Source: Agriotes lineatus
Lineage: Eukaryota; Arthropoda; Insecta; Coleoptera; Elateridae
DNA: 64,000 nucleotides
Assembly (NCBI GenBank): GCA_940337035.1
Contig: OW679202.1
Coordinates: 45,277,763 to 45,341,762, forward strand
Direction of reading: 5' to 3'
In this document: positions 36,216 to 47,400 of the stretch, in pieces
How the letters are laid out: each line of letters begins with the position of its first letter
Numbering within the stretch: position 1 is the stretch's first letter
Notes under the pieces: generated by a model
Told to the model about the DNA's origin: nothing
Seen by the model: only the letters and a program-made list of their open reading frames with translations
Database searches by the model: none
Translations under genes and position numbers: made by a program

Positions 36216-36711
36216 TTAAAATAGTTGGAATATTCGTTCTCCATTGTCATTCTCATCGTCGTCCCCGTATCTTCCTACTACTCGGTTTCCTTGTTTTCCT
36301 CTTATTCTGCCATTTAGATTTCCGACTACCACTAGTTCTTGGTCCTTCTTCACTTTCCCTATTGTTTCTTCTAGACATTCGTAGAATTCGTCCTTTTCCA
36401 TTATTGTTGCATCTTCGTTTGGTCCGTATAGCGCAACAATGTAAAATTCTGTACTTTATTTTTATCGTCATTATATTTTTAACATATTTTACCAATTCAT
36501 TTTTTACTACTATCGATACTGCTCTTTTAGCTCTAATGCTCTTCTCAACTCCACTATATGTGTGTAGAAATTTGTATTTATATTCTTCGCCCGTTTCTTT
36601 CTCTTTTGTCTCAGTGAGGATTGTGATGTCTAAATTACTTTTCTCTATTTCTCGAAATATTTCAACTTCGTTGGTTCTCATGCCTTGTATGTTCCATGTA
36701 CCTAAATGCAT
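36216..36711 (-). pseudogene. APE endonuclease domain of the 34-37 kb element
   Basis: Starting at ATG 36711, the frame reads LGTWNIQGMRTNEVEIF, LDITILTETKEKETG and YSGVEKSIRAKRAVSIVVKN, matching 'TWNV.G...K..EL', 'LDI..ITETK.KG' and 'YSGV....RA..GV...V'. A frameshift around 36450 leads to the second frame (36401-36216) with ELVVVGNLNGRIR (GD.NGR; the catalytic Asp reads as Asn) and VVGRYGDDDENDNGERI. Function when intact: target-site nicking for target-primed reverse transcription. It is inactive here because of the frameshift and the Asp change. Confidence 0.7.
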
Positions 36712-37129
36712 AGCTCATTTTCTAAGCCATTGTCTGTTTTGCCAGAATCCCGTTGGCTCTCTTGGCTGAATGCTGTACTTGGCAGTTCTTTTTACAGAAG
36801 CAGAAATATCCGCTCCTTCCATAATCGGAAGTTTGGATTTCCACCCGGAGATTGTTTCTACTAAACGACTTTTCCATTCTGCTTTGTTTTTTTATTTTAC
36901 TTTGGTTAGGTTGCTATCTTAACCTCCCAACTCTCCTCCTTTATCCGGGCTTGGCACCAACAATGATAGCGACAGTGGCTTGCGTCACTCCGTCACTGTC
37001 GTAGGCGGACTTTTGCAAGTATCAAAAAAAATAATCAGGCTGGTAAAACGATCGTATCTGTAAAGTTTTGGCGAATGAATCTGTTTCAAACAAATTTTCA
37101 GTCAAGATGCGACTAAGACAATGAGAATC

Positions 37130-37800
37130 ATTAGTTGCGATGTTATGCATGTAATACTGGAAAGGGCAGTAATCATGCTGATGACATAGCAGTTATAGCA
37201 AGATCAAAGAAAACTTGGAGAACGCACACAAATAAAACATTCAAATTAAAGGTCATTGCAGAAGAAAGTAAATCATATAACTTGGTGAAAAGCTAAGAAA
37301 TTTAACATACTGGAATAACTAGATCAAGTAATGGATATAAGACAGGAACACAGAAAATAGTAGCAAAAGGACAAACATGTTTAGAAGCAATAGCAATAAG
37401 ACTAAAGTGTGAAAATATTTCTAGGGCGGTAAGGGAAAGATTTACAAAACAATAGCAACGTACTGAGGTCGACTATAGAAATTAAACCTAAAAGAAAATA
37501 TGAACATCTGGGGACGAAATATGCCAAAGGAACTACACCATGGAAAGAAAAATAGGAAACTATGGTAGCTACGAACAACTGAAGAGTTAGGATAGCTTTA
37601 TCGACAACGGACTATATCAAGTGTATTACGAGTTCACAGACAAGACAAGCTTTGGGAAAATATATAGTGGGAAGAAAAGGGACAGGAAGACCACGTATAA
37701 CCTGACTGAAGGATGTCAAGTAAGTTTTAGTAGTAGAGTAAGATTGGAATAGGGAACTGAAGGAGATTGGTAAATTATAAGCAGAAATGAGAAAAAATCT
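37130..37800 (+). pseudogene. Non-LTR RT remnant, palm to tail
   Basis: Plus strand reads NHADDIAVIARSKK (YADD-type catalytic box) at about 37172-37215, VIAEESKSYNL, a degraded thumb, and GTGRPRITWLKDVK near 37680-37720 followed by DWNRELKEIGK, resembling the 'GRGRPR.RW.DDV.....DW......' end of non-LTR ORFs. Many stops. It begins next to the 5' leader of the reverse element ending at 37025. Confidence 0.6.
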
Positions 37801-37849
37801 CCTATCAAGCCGTGTGCATTTTGTGATTTTATCTTCTAGCTAATGCTTC

Positions 37850-40370
37850 TCGCATTGTCATTCTTCTGATATCTGCCTTGTTTCGTCATCTCTGAAGTAA
37901 TATAATATTCTTAAACCATGCAATTTGTAAATGTCCATTCATTATTTGTCTTCTTTTAAATTTTATTCTACAGTTACTAATAGTTTTGAAACAATAGTTT
38001 TTCGCTAGTTAAATACACAGATAGACCAATTTTTTCATAAAGTCAATTTGCTGAAATTTATTATTTACATTTAGACAATAAAGACATTTTGATTTTCTTA
38101 ATTTGTGAAAGACACTGCTAAATCCTTTAAAATTCACCAAACAAAAAACCGATATTATGTATAAAATGTTTTATAAAAAATCGTTTTTGTTATATTAACT
38201 GGTACCTAATAATTTTATTTCTGGTAGATTCACCCTTATGGCTTTGATTCAACAAACTTTAAGAAACTTAGCCTTCTATAACGCTTACTTTCTCCAAATA
38301 GCATACTCATAATCAACTATCACTTTTATTAAGTAGTTGGGTAGTATTTTGACAAAATGTACTGAACCACTTCCTCTAAATGATTTACGTTTTAGAAATA
38401 CAATTTTAATGTAGCATTATGTAGTCCTTTAATATTAGTTTTTAATTACTTAAGTGGCGAACGTTAAACAAGGCGAAAGTATTTTTTGCTCACAGCGGAT
38501 TCACTTCCATTTACTTCCTGTCAGCTAAACTGTGGGTAGTTATTACACATTATTTATAAACGAGAACAGATAAATATCAAATCTGCTTGCTCTATCTACA
38601 AGTTCAAAATAGTAATCTGTCACGCTAGTCCTGATTTATATATCTAACTATTCCTAGCTTCCTTTGGCGAGTTTGTTTAAAAAAGAGTAATTCACGTTTC
38701 CTTAATAACTATTTCGAATGCAATTAAAATAGCTTGAGCTGTACCAGAGTGACTCAAGAACGAGCACACATACAAACAGAGTAAAAGTCAACAAGAGTTT
38801 CCTTGCGGTATTCTCTTTAATATTTAATAATTTAATCAGAAGATATGGTCGGTGAAATTAGTACATTTAACTTCTGCAATTCGACGGTTATAACTTTCAA
38901 ACTGACGTCACCGGAAAGTCCTTCTTCTTAGATTATTTTTGTTATTTGCTTCTTTTTTAAAGTATTCTAGTAAATAAGACTGAATTTGTTTAGTAAATTC
39001 GACTCATTGTAACTCTGATGAATATGCCAATTATATTCGTAATATGTATTAAATTTCTCGAAAGCTGCTTTATTATGAATGCAGTGCGATGTTCATGAAA
39101 AGTCTGAATATATAACAAAGCAATTATGAATTCTTGTACAGTTTTATAAACTGAAGTATGTTCAGCCAGATTTAAGACATGGGCTGACGGCTTATTCTGT
39201 CAGGCGGGATTATTTACCTTGTACAAGATAAAGGTGAACTTATTAGATATTTAATAATATACGGCATTATTACAACTACCCCAAAGCTTTGTTTAACCCA
39301 GCACTCAACCTGTTGCGGGAATCTTTCTAAAAATCAACTGTATTGGAAATTTTGCAACAGAATGAAGTATGAGGCTTATGGAACTATTAAGGTTTCCGAA
39401 TTATAGCAACCGACTTTCTAAATTAGCGATGATTTTTCTACTTTCTAGTCGCAAAACTTAGCAACCCGGTTATAAATCGGCGAAGAAGCGGATTGTATTT
39501 TCATCTTTTCGCCGCTATCATAAAGAGTATGAAACCCAACCAGTTGTGAAGTACGCAGATACGCGTGTGTATTTATATACCAAGTTATTGCCGGAGTCGC
39601 TGTTGCCCCCTAGGCTCCGCTGTTAACTTCGTTTGTTTTAACTTCCACCCTTTTGGATTTTCATATGCCTTGAATACCTGGAGTGAAAAATCACAAATTG
39701 ACTTCTTTGCCTTTTACACAGAAATGCACCTTCTCATTAAGTTTGATTCGCGGAAGCGAATTTTTTCTAATCTTGTAGCAACACAGTGCATTATATTCTT
39801 TCAGCAGGCAGTGACGTAAATGGATGATTCAAAATGTTAATGGAAAACCTTAACTACAGGGCTACAGCGGCCTGTATTAAAAACTCAAACATCTACTGTG
39901 GAATAATAGAAAATTTGTGGTTATTTGTTAATTAGACATAAAAGTAGGAGACTTGTTGCCACGACTGGAGTTTCATAAATGAGGAGATTCCAATAATCTT
40001 CAATGTATTGCTAAGGCTACACGTTGCGGCGCCTATTTAATTTAGGTAGCGATAGGTCTACTTTATTTTTTTAAATTGAATTATTTAATTTGAACTTCAA
40101 TATTATATTCTTATTAATAACGGTAAGAGTCTCAAGGCGGCTCTTTTCAGGGTTAGTTCGATTATGTAGTTGCTTATTAATTGCTATTTTATTTTAATAA
40201 TGACTTTAAATTGTTTAATGACATGAACTGACACCTTGTACGTCAAACAGTGTTCCACGAACACTTTCAATCAAATATGACAAATATAAATTCTATTCAC
40301 CTCTTAGTGACTCAATATTATATGATAAGTATTTGATTATAGTTAATTACATTTTTCTAATTATATTTTA
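37850..40370. other. No gene recognised
   Basis: AT-rich, unique-looking sequence without supported coding frames. The 84-codon open frame at 39565-39819 + has no recognised family. Candidate intronic or intergenic host DNA. Confidence 0.4.
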
Positions 40371-41600
40371 TTTACTACTGCTTCAATACGACAAATTAAA
40401 AACCCACCTGGACCCCTCTTACTCTCACCGCTTCAAAGTAACCTCAAAACAGCACTTTTCCTGACGTTCACAGCTCGGAGCCCCAGATAGTTCAGCTATG
40501 AAGCACTGCTTATTGACAAACAGCTACCAACTCGTCAAACCCCTGGCTGCCTACAGAAATGGTCCTTTTCTTTTCACCAACGTTACTGTCACCCCCAACA
40601 GCTTCCTCGTTCCAACGGCTTCACGGCAAGTTTACTCCCACAGATGAAACCAAATTAATTTTCTACTCCCTTAGCTCCTACTTTAGCCATCTCTGTTGTC
40701 AGTAACCAACAGAATCGCCTGTATCCAGTAGTTTCTTCGCCAATTTCTGTAGGTATACCGATCTACACGTCCTCAGCAGTCCCTCAACAAATCCAGCAAT
40801 CAACGACCCTCCAATCAATGTAACTTCCTATCAATTGTAGTATTAAAATTAAATCAATTCTATCCAAATATTATTATATTCTTGCTTCTTATTCTTGCTA
40901 GTATCTAGTTAAACCATATTGCATATTATCTTCAGTAACTGTTATTTTCTCCTTGTTAATATTTCATTTTATTTTACACCTCGTAGATTTAATTATTATC
41001 CCTTTTACTTTTCCAAATAATTTTCAGTAAACAGGGTTAAAATTCCACTTTTTATTACTACCAAGATACCAAATTACATGTTGTTTCAATTTATTATTTT
41101 TCAATAATTATAAAAAAAATTCCAAGATGCTATGTTACAATTATTCATGGCCTCTACAAAATAAACTTATTTGAGTTCTACCTACTTCATTATTATTTTT
41201 AATAGAAATTATATTTGTCACATGTAACATGAGCTTGTCTTTACCTTCTAACTTTCAAAACCATTACAGAATACTCAAGTGCTATACCTTTCAACTTAAA
41301 TTGCATCAAATTCAAATTCCATTAATGACTCTTATTCAAACAGCCAATTCTTTTTAAACTTTTCTAAGTTGATTGTTTTGATCTTCCAAATTTTATATTT
41401 ACATAAATATTCATCCAAAACTGTTCTTTAGGTATCATAGCAATATTTACTAAATTCACATTTGGCTATATTTTGCAAATTGCTTTAAATAAAAATGAGG
41501 GACAGTTTACTGTTGAGTTAATTTTATGTTTAATTTTTGGACACCCTGTACATTGAATGTTGCTGGGACACACTATAGACTCTTAGCAGACACATATTAA
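40370..41600 (+). repeat. Second strand-asymmetric C/T-rich tract, possible repeat
   Basis: 40385-40800 is C-rich and G-poor; 40850-41500 is T-rich; it closes with AATTTTTGGACACCCTGTAC at 41532-41551. The same succession and a similar end occur at 21840-22960. No coding motif. Confidence 0.35.
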
Positions 41601-42082
41601 TTATCTTCTGACTAAATTCACCTGTTTTTAGCGATTAGTTCAATTTGTCATGTCCAACTCTATCAAAAACCTAAAATCAAGTAAGTACCTACTCGAAAAA
41701 GTTTTAGTTTATACTACATTCAAGTGAAATAAAGCTTTTCCATGTACACTTCTAACGCCGATTTCCTGATGTTTTTTTATTCTGAATTTTTTTAGCTGTC
41801 AATTCCTTCCTTTGAAATTGTTCCAGTTGAGTGTACGGTTTTAATTGGATTATCAAAAATATCAATTTAGTTCTCTTCCTTTAATGATTTAGGTATTCTC
41901 GTCATTTTATCCGGTCTCTTAATTAAATGCTTTATTTCTTTTTGTTAGGTTTTCGTTTTTACTTCCCTCGTGTAAAAGACGAAGGAAGGATTGTAATCAC
42001 GAAAAAAACATCTTCCGAGATTTCTTCAGCTATTCACGATTCGGGGTCCCTAGACGACGAAAAACAGGTTTTCTCAATTCCG

Positions 42083-42164
42083 TCAGTCTGTCTGTCTGTA
42101 TGTCTGTCTGTCTGTATGTCTGTATGTCTGTCTGTCTGTATGTCTGTCTGTCTGTCTGTTTGTT
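42083..42164. repeat. (TCTG)n microsatellite with TATG variants
   Basis: About 20 four-base units of TCTG with interspersed TATG, inside copy E1 and at the position where copy D has (CAGA)n. Confidence 0.9.
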
Positions 42165-42340
42165 GGCGGTATAACTCAAAAACTATTTGTCGGAGGAAGA
42201 TGATATTTTGCATACACATTATATATATATATACCTGGCATGAAACTGTAAAAATTTCAGACAAATATATACAAGCTGAGCACCTCAAAAAGAAAAAAAT
42301 TATTTTTGTTTGCTTTACCTAAGAAATAGATACAAGTAAT

Positions 42341-42349
42341 AATTTGCAC
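42341..42349. repeat. Left target-site duplication of foldback element
   Basis: AATTTGCAC, repeated at 43114-43122. The neighbouring uninterrupted unit at 43370 has one copy only, so it is a true duplication. Confidence 0.8.
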
Positions 42350-43113
42350 TGGATACGGAAAGTGCGTTCCCCACATTTCGTTCCCCACATTTCGTACCCC
42401 ACATTGCGATCCCGGAATATTTCGTCTCCCCACATCTCGTACCCGGAAACTTCGTTCCTGACTGGGCTCAATTTGTCCTCTGGATTACAGGGTGTTGAAA
42501 AACGAGTGAAGCGATCGGAATACAATTAAAAAATTAAGGATATCTTAATTAATTTATTTTTATAATAAACTTATAAGAACAAAATAAATTGTATGTATTA
42601 TATGTATGTATGTATGTATCTTCCTGATATTTTGTATATCGCCATAATTTCTTATTCTGGACAACTTTTCTTAGTAATATTTTGCCGTATCATAAACAAA
42701 AAGGGTAGTTTACCTGAAAAGAAAATAGTTTTTGCTTAACTGTCAAGGCTGACTTGTTTTTGAAAAACTGAAATTTTTCTTAGAATTCTCTACAAACCAA
42801 GCAGTAATTATAATTTCTATAACATTTTTATGTAAAACTAAAAATAAACGGTATTTCCCTCTTGTAAACTCAAGCCGGGGTCATACTGTATATAGTTCTT
42901 ATAAGCTTATTATAATAAATAAATTAATTAAAATATCTTTCATTTTTCTAACTGCATTCCAATCGCTGCACTCGTTTTTCAATACCCTCTAATCTAGAAG
43001 ACCAATTGAGCTCGCTCGGAAACGAAGTTTCCGGGTACGAGATGTGGGGAGACAAAATATCCCGGAAACGAAATGTGGGGTACGAAATGTGGGGAACGAA
43101 CTTTCCGCAAACC
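42350..43113. mobile_element. Foldback/MULE-like non-autonomous DNA transposon
   Basis: 764-bp element with inverted arms of about 231 bp (42350-42580) and 216 bp (42898-43113) around a 317-bp AT-rich centre. The left arm starts GGATACGGAAAGTGCGTTCC after one T; the complement of the right end is GGTTTGCGGAAAGTTCGTTC. Each arm holds a run of about 14-16-nt units of the form CGTWCCCCACATTT alternating with CCCGGAAAYTT; the left arm has one unit more, which explains the length difference. The centre contains an (ATGT)n stretch and no coding frame. A 9-bp target duplication and long arms suggest a Mutator-like origin, but no transposase is present to prove it. Small open frames across the arms are by-products of the repeated units. 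Confidence 0.8.
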
Positions 43114-43122
43114 AATTTGCAC
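43114..43122. repeat. Right target-site duplication of foldback element
   Basis: AATTTGCAC, identical to 42341-42349. Confidence 0.8.
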
Positions 43123-43303
43123 ATAGGTCAAGTTTTCCCATTTGCGAAAGCGAGACCTAACAGATACAAGTTAGACATCACAAATGGGGCAGAATAGTAT
43201 GGTGCTTTATAAAGCAGCTGATACTCGTCGACTTCAAGCACGCCAGTGGCTCAGTTATTCTAGCGGCGAAGTACGGAGTGCAAATACCAGCGGACTAAAT
43301 GTT

Positions 43304-43610
43304 TACTTCCCTCGTCTAAGAAAAGAAGGAATTTTTTATTTGCAAAAAATAAAAATGATAATTTGCACATAGCTCAAGTTTTATCATTGGCGAAAATGAT
43401 ACCTAACAGATACAGGGTAACCATCACAAATGGGACAGAATAGTATGGTGCTTTACAAAGTAGCAGAAACTCGTCTAACTCGAACACGCCCATGGCTAGG
43501 TTATTGTAGCGGCGTACAAGACACTGGCTTGAAATAATCGCCTCGGAGCACTACATTTTTTTATTTGCAAATTGATCAAATTCGCGCTAGGGAAGTTTCG
43601 TGTAAACCTC
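43304..43610 (-). repeat. Helentron-associated-type repeat, copy E2 (tandem to E1)
   Basis: Starts with the stem-loop end ACTTCCCTCGTCTAAG at 43305, lacks the microsatellite part, and carries a core unit from AATTTGCACATAGCTCAAG (43370) through ACCTAACAGATACAGGG and GACAGAATAGTATGGTGCTT to about 43560. The stretch from 43370 is readily alignable with 43114-43300. Confidence 0.6.
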
Positions 43611-43664
43611 TTTACATATTTGTTTTAATTACTTCTAGTACTTGTTCTCTGAATGTCATTTTTT

Positions 43665-44073
43665 GGCAGTGGTCTATTACATGGTGTAAAGAATACAAGG
43701 TGAAACGTTCCCAGCGATGCGCAGTCCTTCAGAAAGTAGAGGGGAGATGTCAACCAATTCCCCGTGGACCTACACAGGAAATCTATTATGGCCGCGATCA
43801 TGGTGTAACCATTGACGCGTTCGTATATTGTTGCTGGCACTGTCAGTCGATGTCAAATTCGAGGTTAGCAGGTTAGGTTTTTTGTCAGTCTGACACCAAC
43901 TGACGCAAAACCTAACCTCGAATTTGACATCGACAGCGTCTTCAACAGTACACTTCACTACTACCAATCGTGCCATTTGTGGACCCATGTCCTATTCGTT
44001 GAATTTGAGGTCCGCCCACATTCTGCGGAACGTTACACTTTTTATTCTGTACACCATGGTCTATTATATGTAT
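43665..44073. repeat. Long imperfect palindrome
   Basis: Inner arms 43846-43889 and 43899-43934 are near-perfect complements (GTCGATGTCAAATTCGAGG pairs with CCTCGAATTTGACATCGAC) with a 9-nt loop; the left arm has a six-base internal duplication (GGTTAGCAGGTTAGG). Outer arms around 43671-43712 and 44027-44066 also pair (ATGGTGTAAAGAATACAAGG against TTTTTATTCTGTACACCAT) with mismatches, while the intermediate part is more diverged. The whole could be a MITE that folds back on itself or a product of inverted duplication. No coding function. Confidence 0.6.
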
Positions 44074-44342
44074 TATCGGACTTTTTCCACTGTCTAGGTT
44101 GTATATCACTCGACATTTCGGGAGTTTTGATCTACTCCCGCCTTTATACGTGCACTCGTGCCTACCCCGGGATTTGAACCCAGGACCGATCGCTGTAATT
44201 ACTAGCCTGTCACCTTTACCACTAGGCCACCAGATCGGTTATATATTTTAGTTATAAACTTATATATATCTTACCGCTCTATGCGAAACGCCGTGTGATA
44301 TACACCCTAGACAGTGGAAAAAGTCCGATAAAACATATCACT
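44066..44342 (-). mobile_element. tRNA-derived SINE head inside an inverted repeat
   Basis: Reverse-strand 44238-44160 shows a tRNA-like promoter: box A TGGCCTAGTGGTAAAGG and box B GGTTCAAATCCCGG. A body continues toward lower coordinates to about 44066. The segment 44068-44112 (CGGACTTTTTCCACTGTCTA) recurs in inverted orientation at 44290-44342 (TAGACAGTGGAAAAAGTCCG), giving arms of about 45 bp with few mismatches around the tRNA-like head. Either two SINE-like bodies are arranged tail to tail with one head lost, or this is a TIR element that captured a pol III promoter. Confidence 0.6.
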
Positions 44343-44349
44343 TCTAGTA

Positions 44350-47040
44350 CTATTATTATGCATCCATTTTTATTTTTGCACACATTCAGCTGATTCTTCT
44401 TTCTCGTTCTGATTACTACTTTCTGTATGTTAAAGTGATGGGTTTTTGATTCCAACCATTTTTCATTCATACACATTTCTTTTGTTTACTTGACATTATG
44501 CTTTATTACGGTATATGATCACTTTCACCGTTATTGATCTCGCCTTTTCTTATATTAAATAAAATTTTCTGGATTTATTATAGTACTGTTTTACTGTATT
44601 AAAGTTGCGTTGCGCTGTTAACCCTACTATCGCGTTATATTCTAGTGCAACATTGGCTCTTAAGTAAATCACATACTGCTTTTTAGTGATGTTTAGAATC
44701 GTAAAACAAAAATGAATACTATGATAATAGATCAGGTAAATATATTTTCCATTTCTCTTATAGTAATATTTGGTTTTGTTCGGGTCTAACTTAAAAACAA
44801 TTACACATCTATTATATTGTATGAGCAAAAACAAGAGCAAAAAATATGAAGCTGTCATTTGACATTTGTTACAAAGTGAGGTTATGATCTTCTTGCTGTT
44901 CTTCTGTAGGATTTGGAAATATTTCTGTAGCATTCGTTACTAGAAGTCTTGATCATGGTTATGATCACGTTGGGATATTATCCACTATCAGCCACTGTCT
45001 ATAAAATGGCAGTGACAAGGATTAGGTATAATTTTTTGCTGTAATAATACACGTGAATTCAAAATTCCAAAGGCGTCTTTAGTGAGCGCTTTTTTTGCAC
45101 ATACTATATATGCATAACTTTCGGTTATCTGCTGAATCCTCTACGAAAATGGATACATTATTAAACATTACCAACTCCCTTCGTAAATGCACCCACAAGG
45201 CAGTTTTAGTTGATAAATGTGCAATTATTAATGTTAAGATAGGAAATATTGTCAATACAGGACATAATCGCCAACGTATGGGTGCGCACCTATCAATATT
45301 CAACACCTAAAAGTATCTTGAAACAAATTAATTATAGATATCCAAGTAAAAAGAATAGCAAGGATAAAGCAAATACAAAGCATTATAAAGTATTTTCACC
45401 GATATAATTATGCAGTACATACGTATCCAGTGGTTGCGAATATCGATAACTGATAATAAATATGGAAATAAACTAAGAACTATTGAAACCTATGCTATCC
45501 CTATTTTTCTGTAGTAATCGAACATAATAGATCCGATATATTTCTGGTCGTTAAAAACGACTTGCTATTTGTTTCCAAAGGCTACTTGTTTAAATCGTGA
45601 CGATTGCGAATTTTTGATAATACTTTTTTTACAAATTTGCTTATAGTTTTTGAACGGAAGGAGATAGCAAATTTTTTTTTCACAAAATGTGTTCAGAAAA
45701 ATCAGCTCTTTTTAAATATGCCAAAATATAGGTATGTTTCCGGGAAAAACAAATTCGATGACGTCATTACTTCAGTTTCCAAATATGGAAAAATATGCAA
45801 TTATGGCTTAAAATGGACCTTACTCAATCCCATTTAAGAACTTTTTTTCAGATTTTTCTATCCTTTTTCCTTGTCTTATAATACAGCTGAGGCGTCGAGT
45901 TTCGTTCACCCTGTACATTAATTTAGCTCTTCCATCAATACATATTTCAACATTGATGAAATTTTGCCAACACTATGACGTTGCACAACAAAAACAATAC
46001 CATGATAAAGAACAATTGAATCTGTCAAATCATGAATTTTCTTATTTTCACGATTTATGTTTTTAATGCAGAGTAGTTAATAATTTGGTTTTTTAATATT
46101 GTGATAAAAACACTCAATAATTGTATAAAACTGTATGTTTTTGAATTCGAAATAAAATTATCTATCCGAATACTAAAAAAATATACAAGGCGTTCCATTT
46201 AAAAATGTTGATATGTGCATATGCGAATACTTAGATACTTACTTAGAATAACGAATACTATACGTATAGTAAATTTCATAGGGACTTTTTCAATATTATA
46301 TTAGATATATTGGTGTTTCCATATTTTTTCCCACCACTGTATATGCAATAATAAATAATAAATACCTTATTTAACGGGTAAATTTCTAATTATAGAACAA
46401 AGACACATTCATATACAAGTTAAATAATGACAGTGGGGGATCACCATATTGTAACAGAGACATAGAACGGGGTTGTTGATACTCAGTTTTGGAATTTTTA
46501 AACCAAAAAGTTTCTCTATTAATGACATTCCTGAAAGGAATGCGTAAACTCAGTTTAGCTAGGAAAGTCAGATCAAAATGATACAGTTTATTATTTTAAA
46601 CATTGATATTGAATAAATAATATCTTGTAATTTTAACTGGAATCAATTTGATCCCTTTCAATTAGATTTAAAAAGTAGACCATTATAAGCATACACGGGA
46701 GATGTTCTGTAATCGTTGGTTATAAGAAGATTACTAACTATGGAAAAATATAATTGTGTTTTTCAAAATATTTTTCCTTATCTCCAATGCATTTGGTCAT
46801 TCTTGGAAACCACTTTTCGAAAGAGGCAGATAACTCTGTTTTTGATTATTGTCAAATATGTGCTAAAATTCAGCAAACAGTTATCAGAAGAAAAGAAGAA
46901 ATGTGATACCCAAATCAAATTAAATAATACTAACTACTAGCTTCAATAAATGTTCCAGTGACAAAAGAAACGTTAGAAGTTGATCACACTTGCTAAAGCT
47001 ATAAGTTTATTTCTTTGTATGGTAAAAGGAACTTTTTTGT
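44350..47040. other. No gene; AT-rich with MITE-like fragments
   Basis: No domain was recognised in the open frames. 45490-45916 ends in CGTTCACCCTGTACATT, a mariner-type right tip, and contains GTTTTTGAACGGAAGGAGAT-type sequence seen in many non-autonomous insect repeats; its left end was not found. TATACAAGGCGTTCCATTTA at 46182 is another possible tip. The rest shows no structure. Confidence 0.35.
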
Positions 47041-47049
47041 ACTTATGCA

Positions 47050-47400
47050 TTACGACGTTGGGTCTTCAATCCATCTTCTGCAGTTGTTTCTATGCCTCGT
47101 CAGTTGCCCAACCTCCTGAATGATTTTACGTCGACTCCTTGATATTATCTTTCCATTTAGTTCTTTCATTTTTCTTTAGCTCTCATTTCGACGATGTGCG
47201 TATTAGTTGTCCATAACACTTTAGTTGTTGGATTTATACTTCTCTTATATTTCTATTTCTTATCTTTCTTTCACAACTTTTTTAAAGGATTTCTTTTCTG
47301 AGGCAGTAACTTTAATTTACGTTTGTTAAGTGCTGCTCATAATTCTGCACGGTATGGAAGAGTTGGAGAGCGTACTTTTTAGTCTTTCATTTCAAATCAT
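47050..47400 (-). pseudogene. Possible non-LTR C-terminal tail fragment
   Basis: Reverse strand reads KMKELNGKIISRSRRKIIQE, then VGQLTRHRNNCRRWIEDPTS and a stop near 47055, vaguely resembling the 'GRPR.RW..DV.......RN.WRRWI..PT' end of non-LTR ORFs. Weak evidence, no catalytic motif. Confidence 0.3.

Larger units (their letters stand above)
34080..37025 (-). mobile_element. Non-LTR retrotransposon with endonuclease and RT (reverse strand)
   Basis: Nearly full-length decayed element read right to left: a 5' leader with GACGGAGTGACGCAAGCCAC and GTTGGTGCCAAGCCCGG-type sequence (about 37000-36940), endonuclease (36711-36216), a poorly conserved linker (36200-35300), RT (35093-34383) and a C-terminal tail (34488-34108). 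It has stops and frameshifts throughout. The arrangement (one APE endonuclease, one RT, no RNase H) fits RTE-like elements of insects; clade is inference. The plus strand is correspondingly T-rich. Confidence 0.75.
41958..43303 (-). repeat. Helentron-associated-type interspersed repeat, copy E1, interrupted
   Basis: Read in reverse orientation relative to copy D: terminal stem-loop ACTTCCCTCGTGTAAAAGAC... at 41961-41988; GGGGTCCCTAGACGACGAAA at about 42042-42061; a (TCTG)n stretch at 42083-42164; then a core unit with GCTGAGCACCTCAAAAAG (42272) and AATTTGCAC (42341). The core is split by the 764-bp foldback element and resumes at 43114 with AATTTGCACATAGGTCAAG, running to about 43303. Non-coding. 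Confidence 0.65.

Noticed and set aside
42319..43197. Open frames with repeated GYEMWG peptides that look like a repetitive protein
   Set aside because: The peptide repeats are translations of the reiterated 14-mer in the arms of the foldback element, appear in both arms in opposite orientation, and are short.
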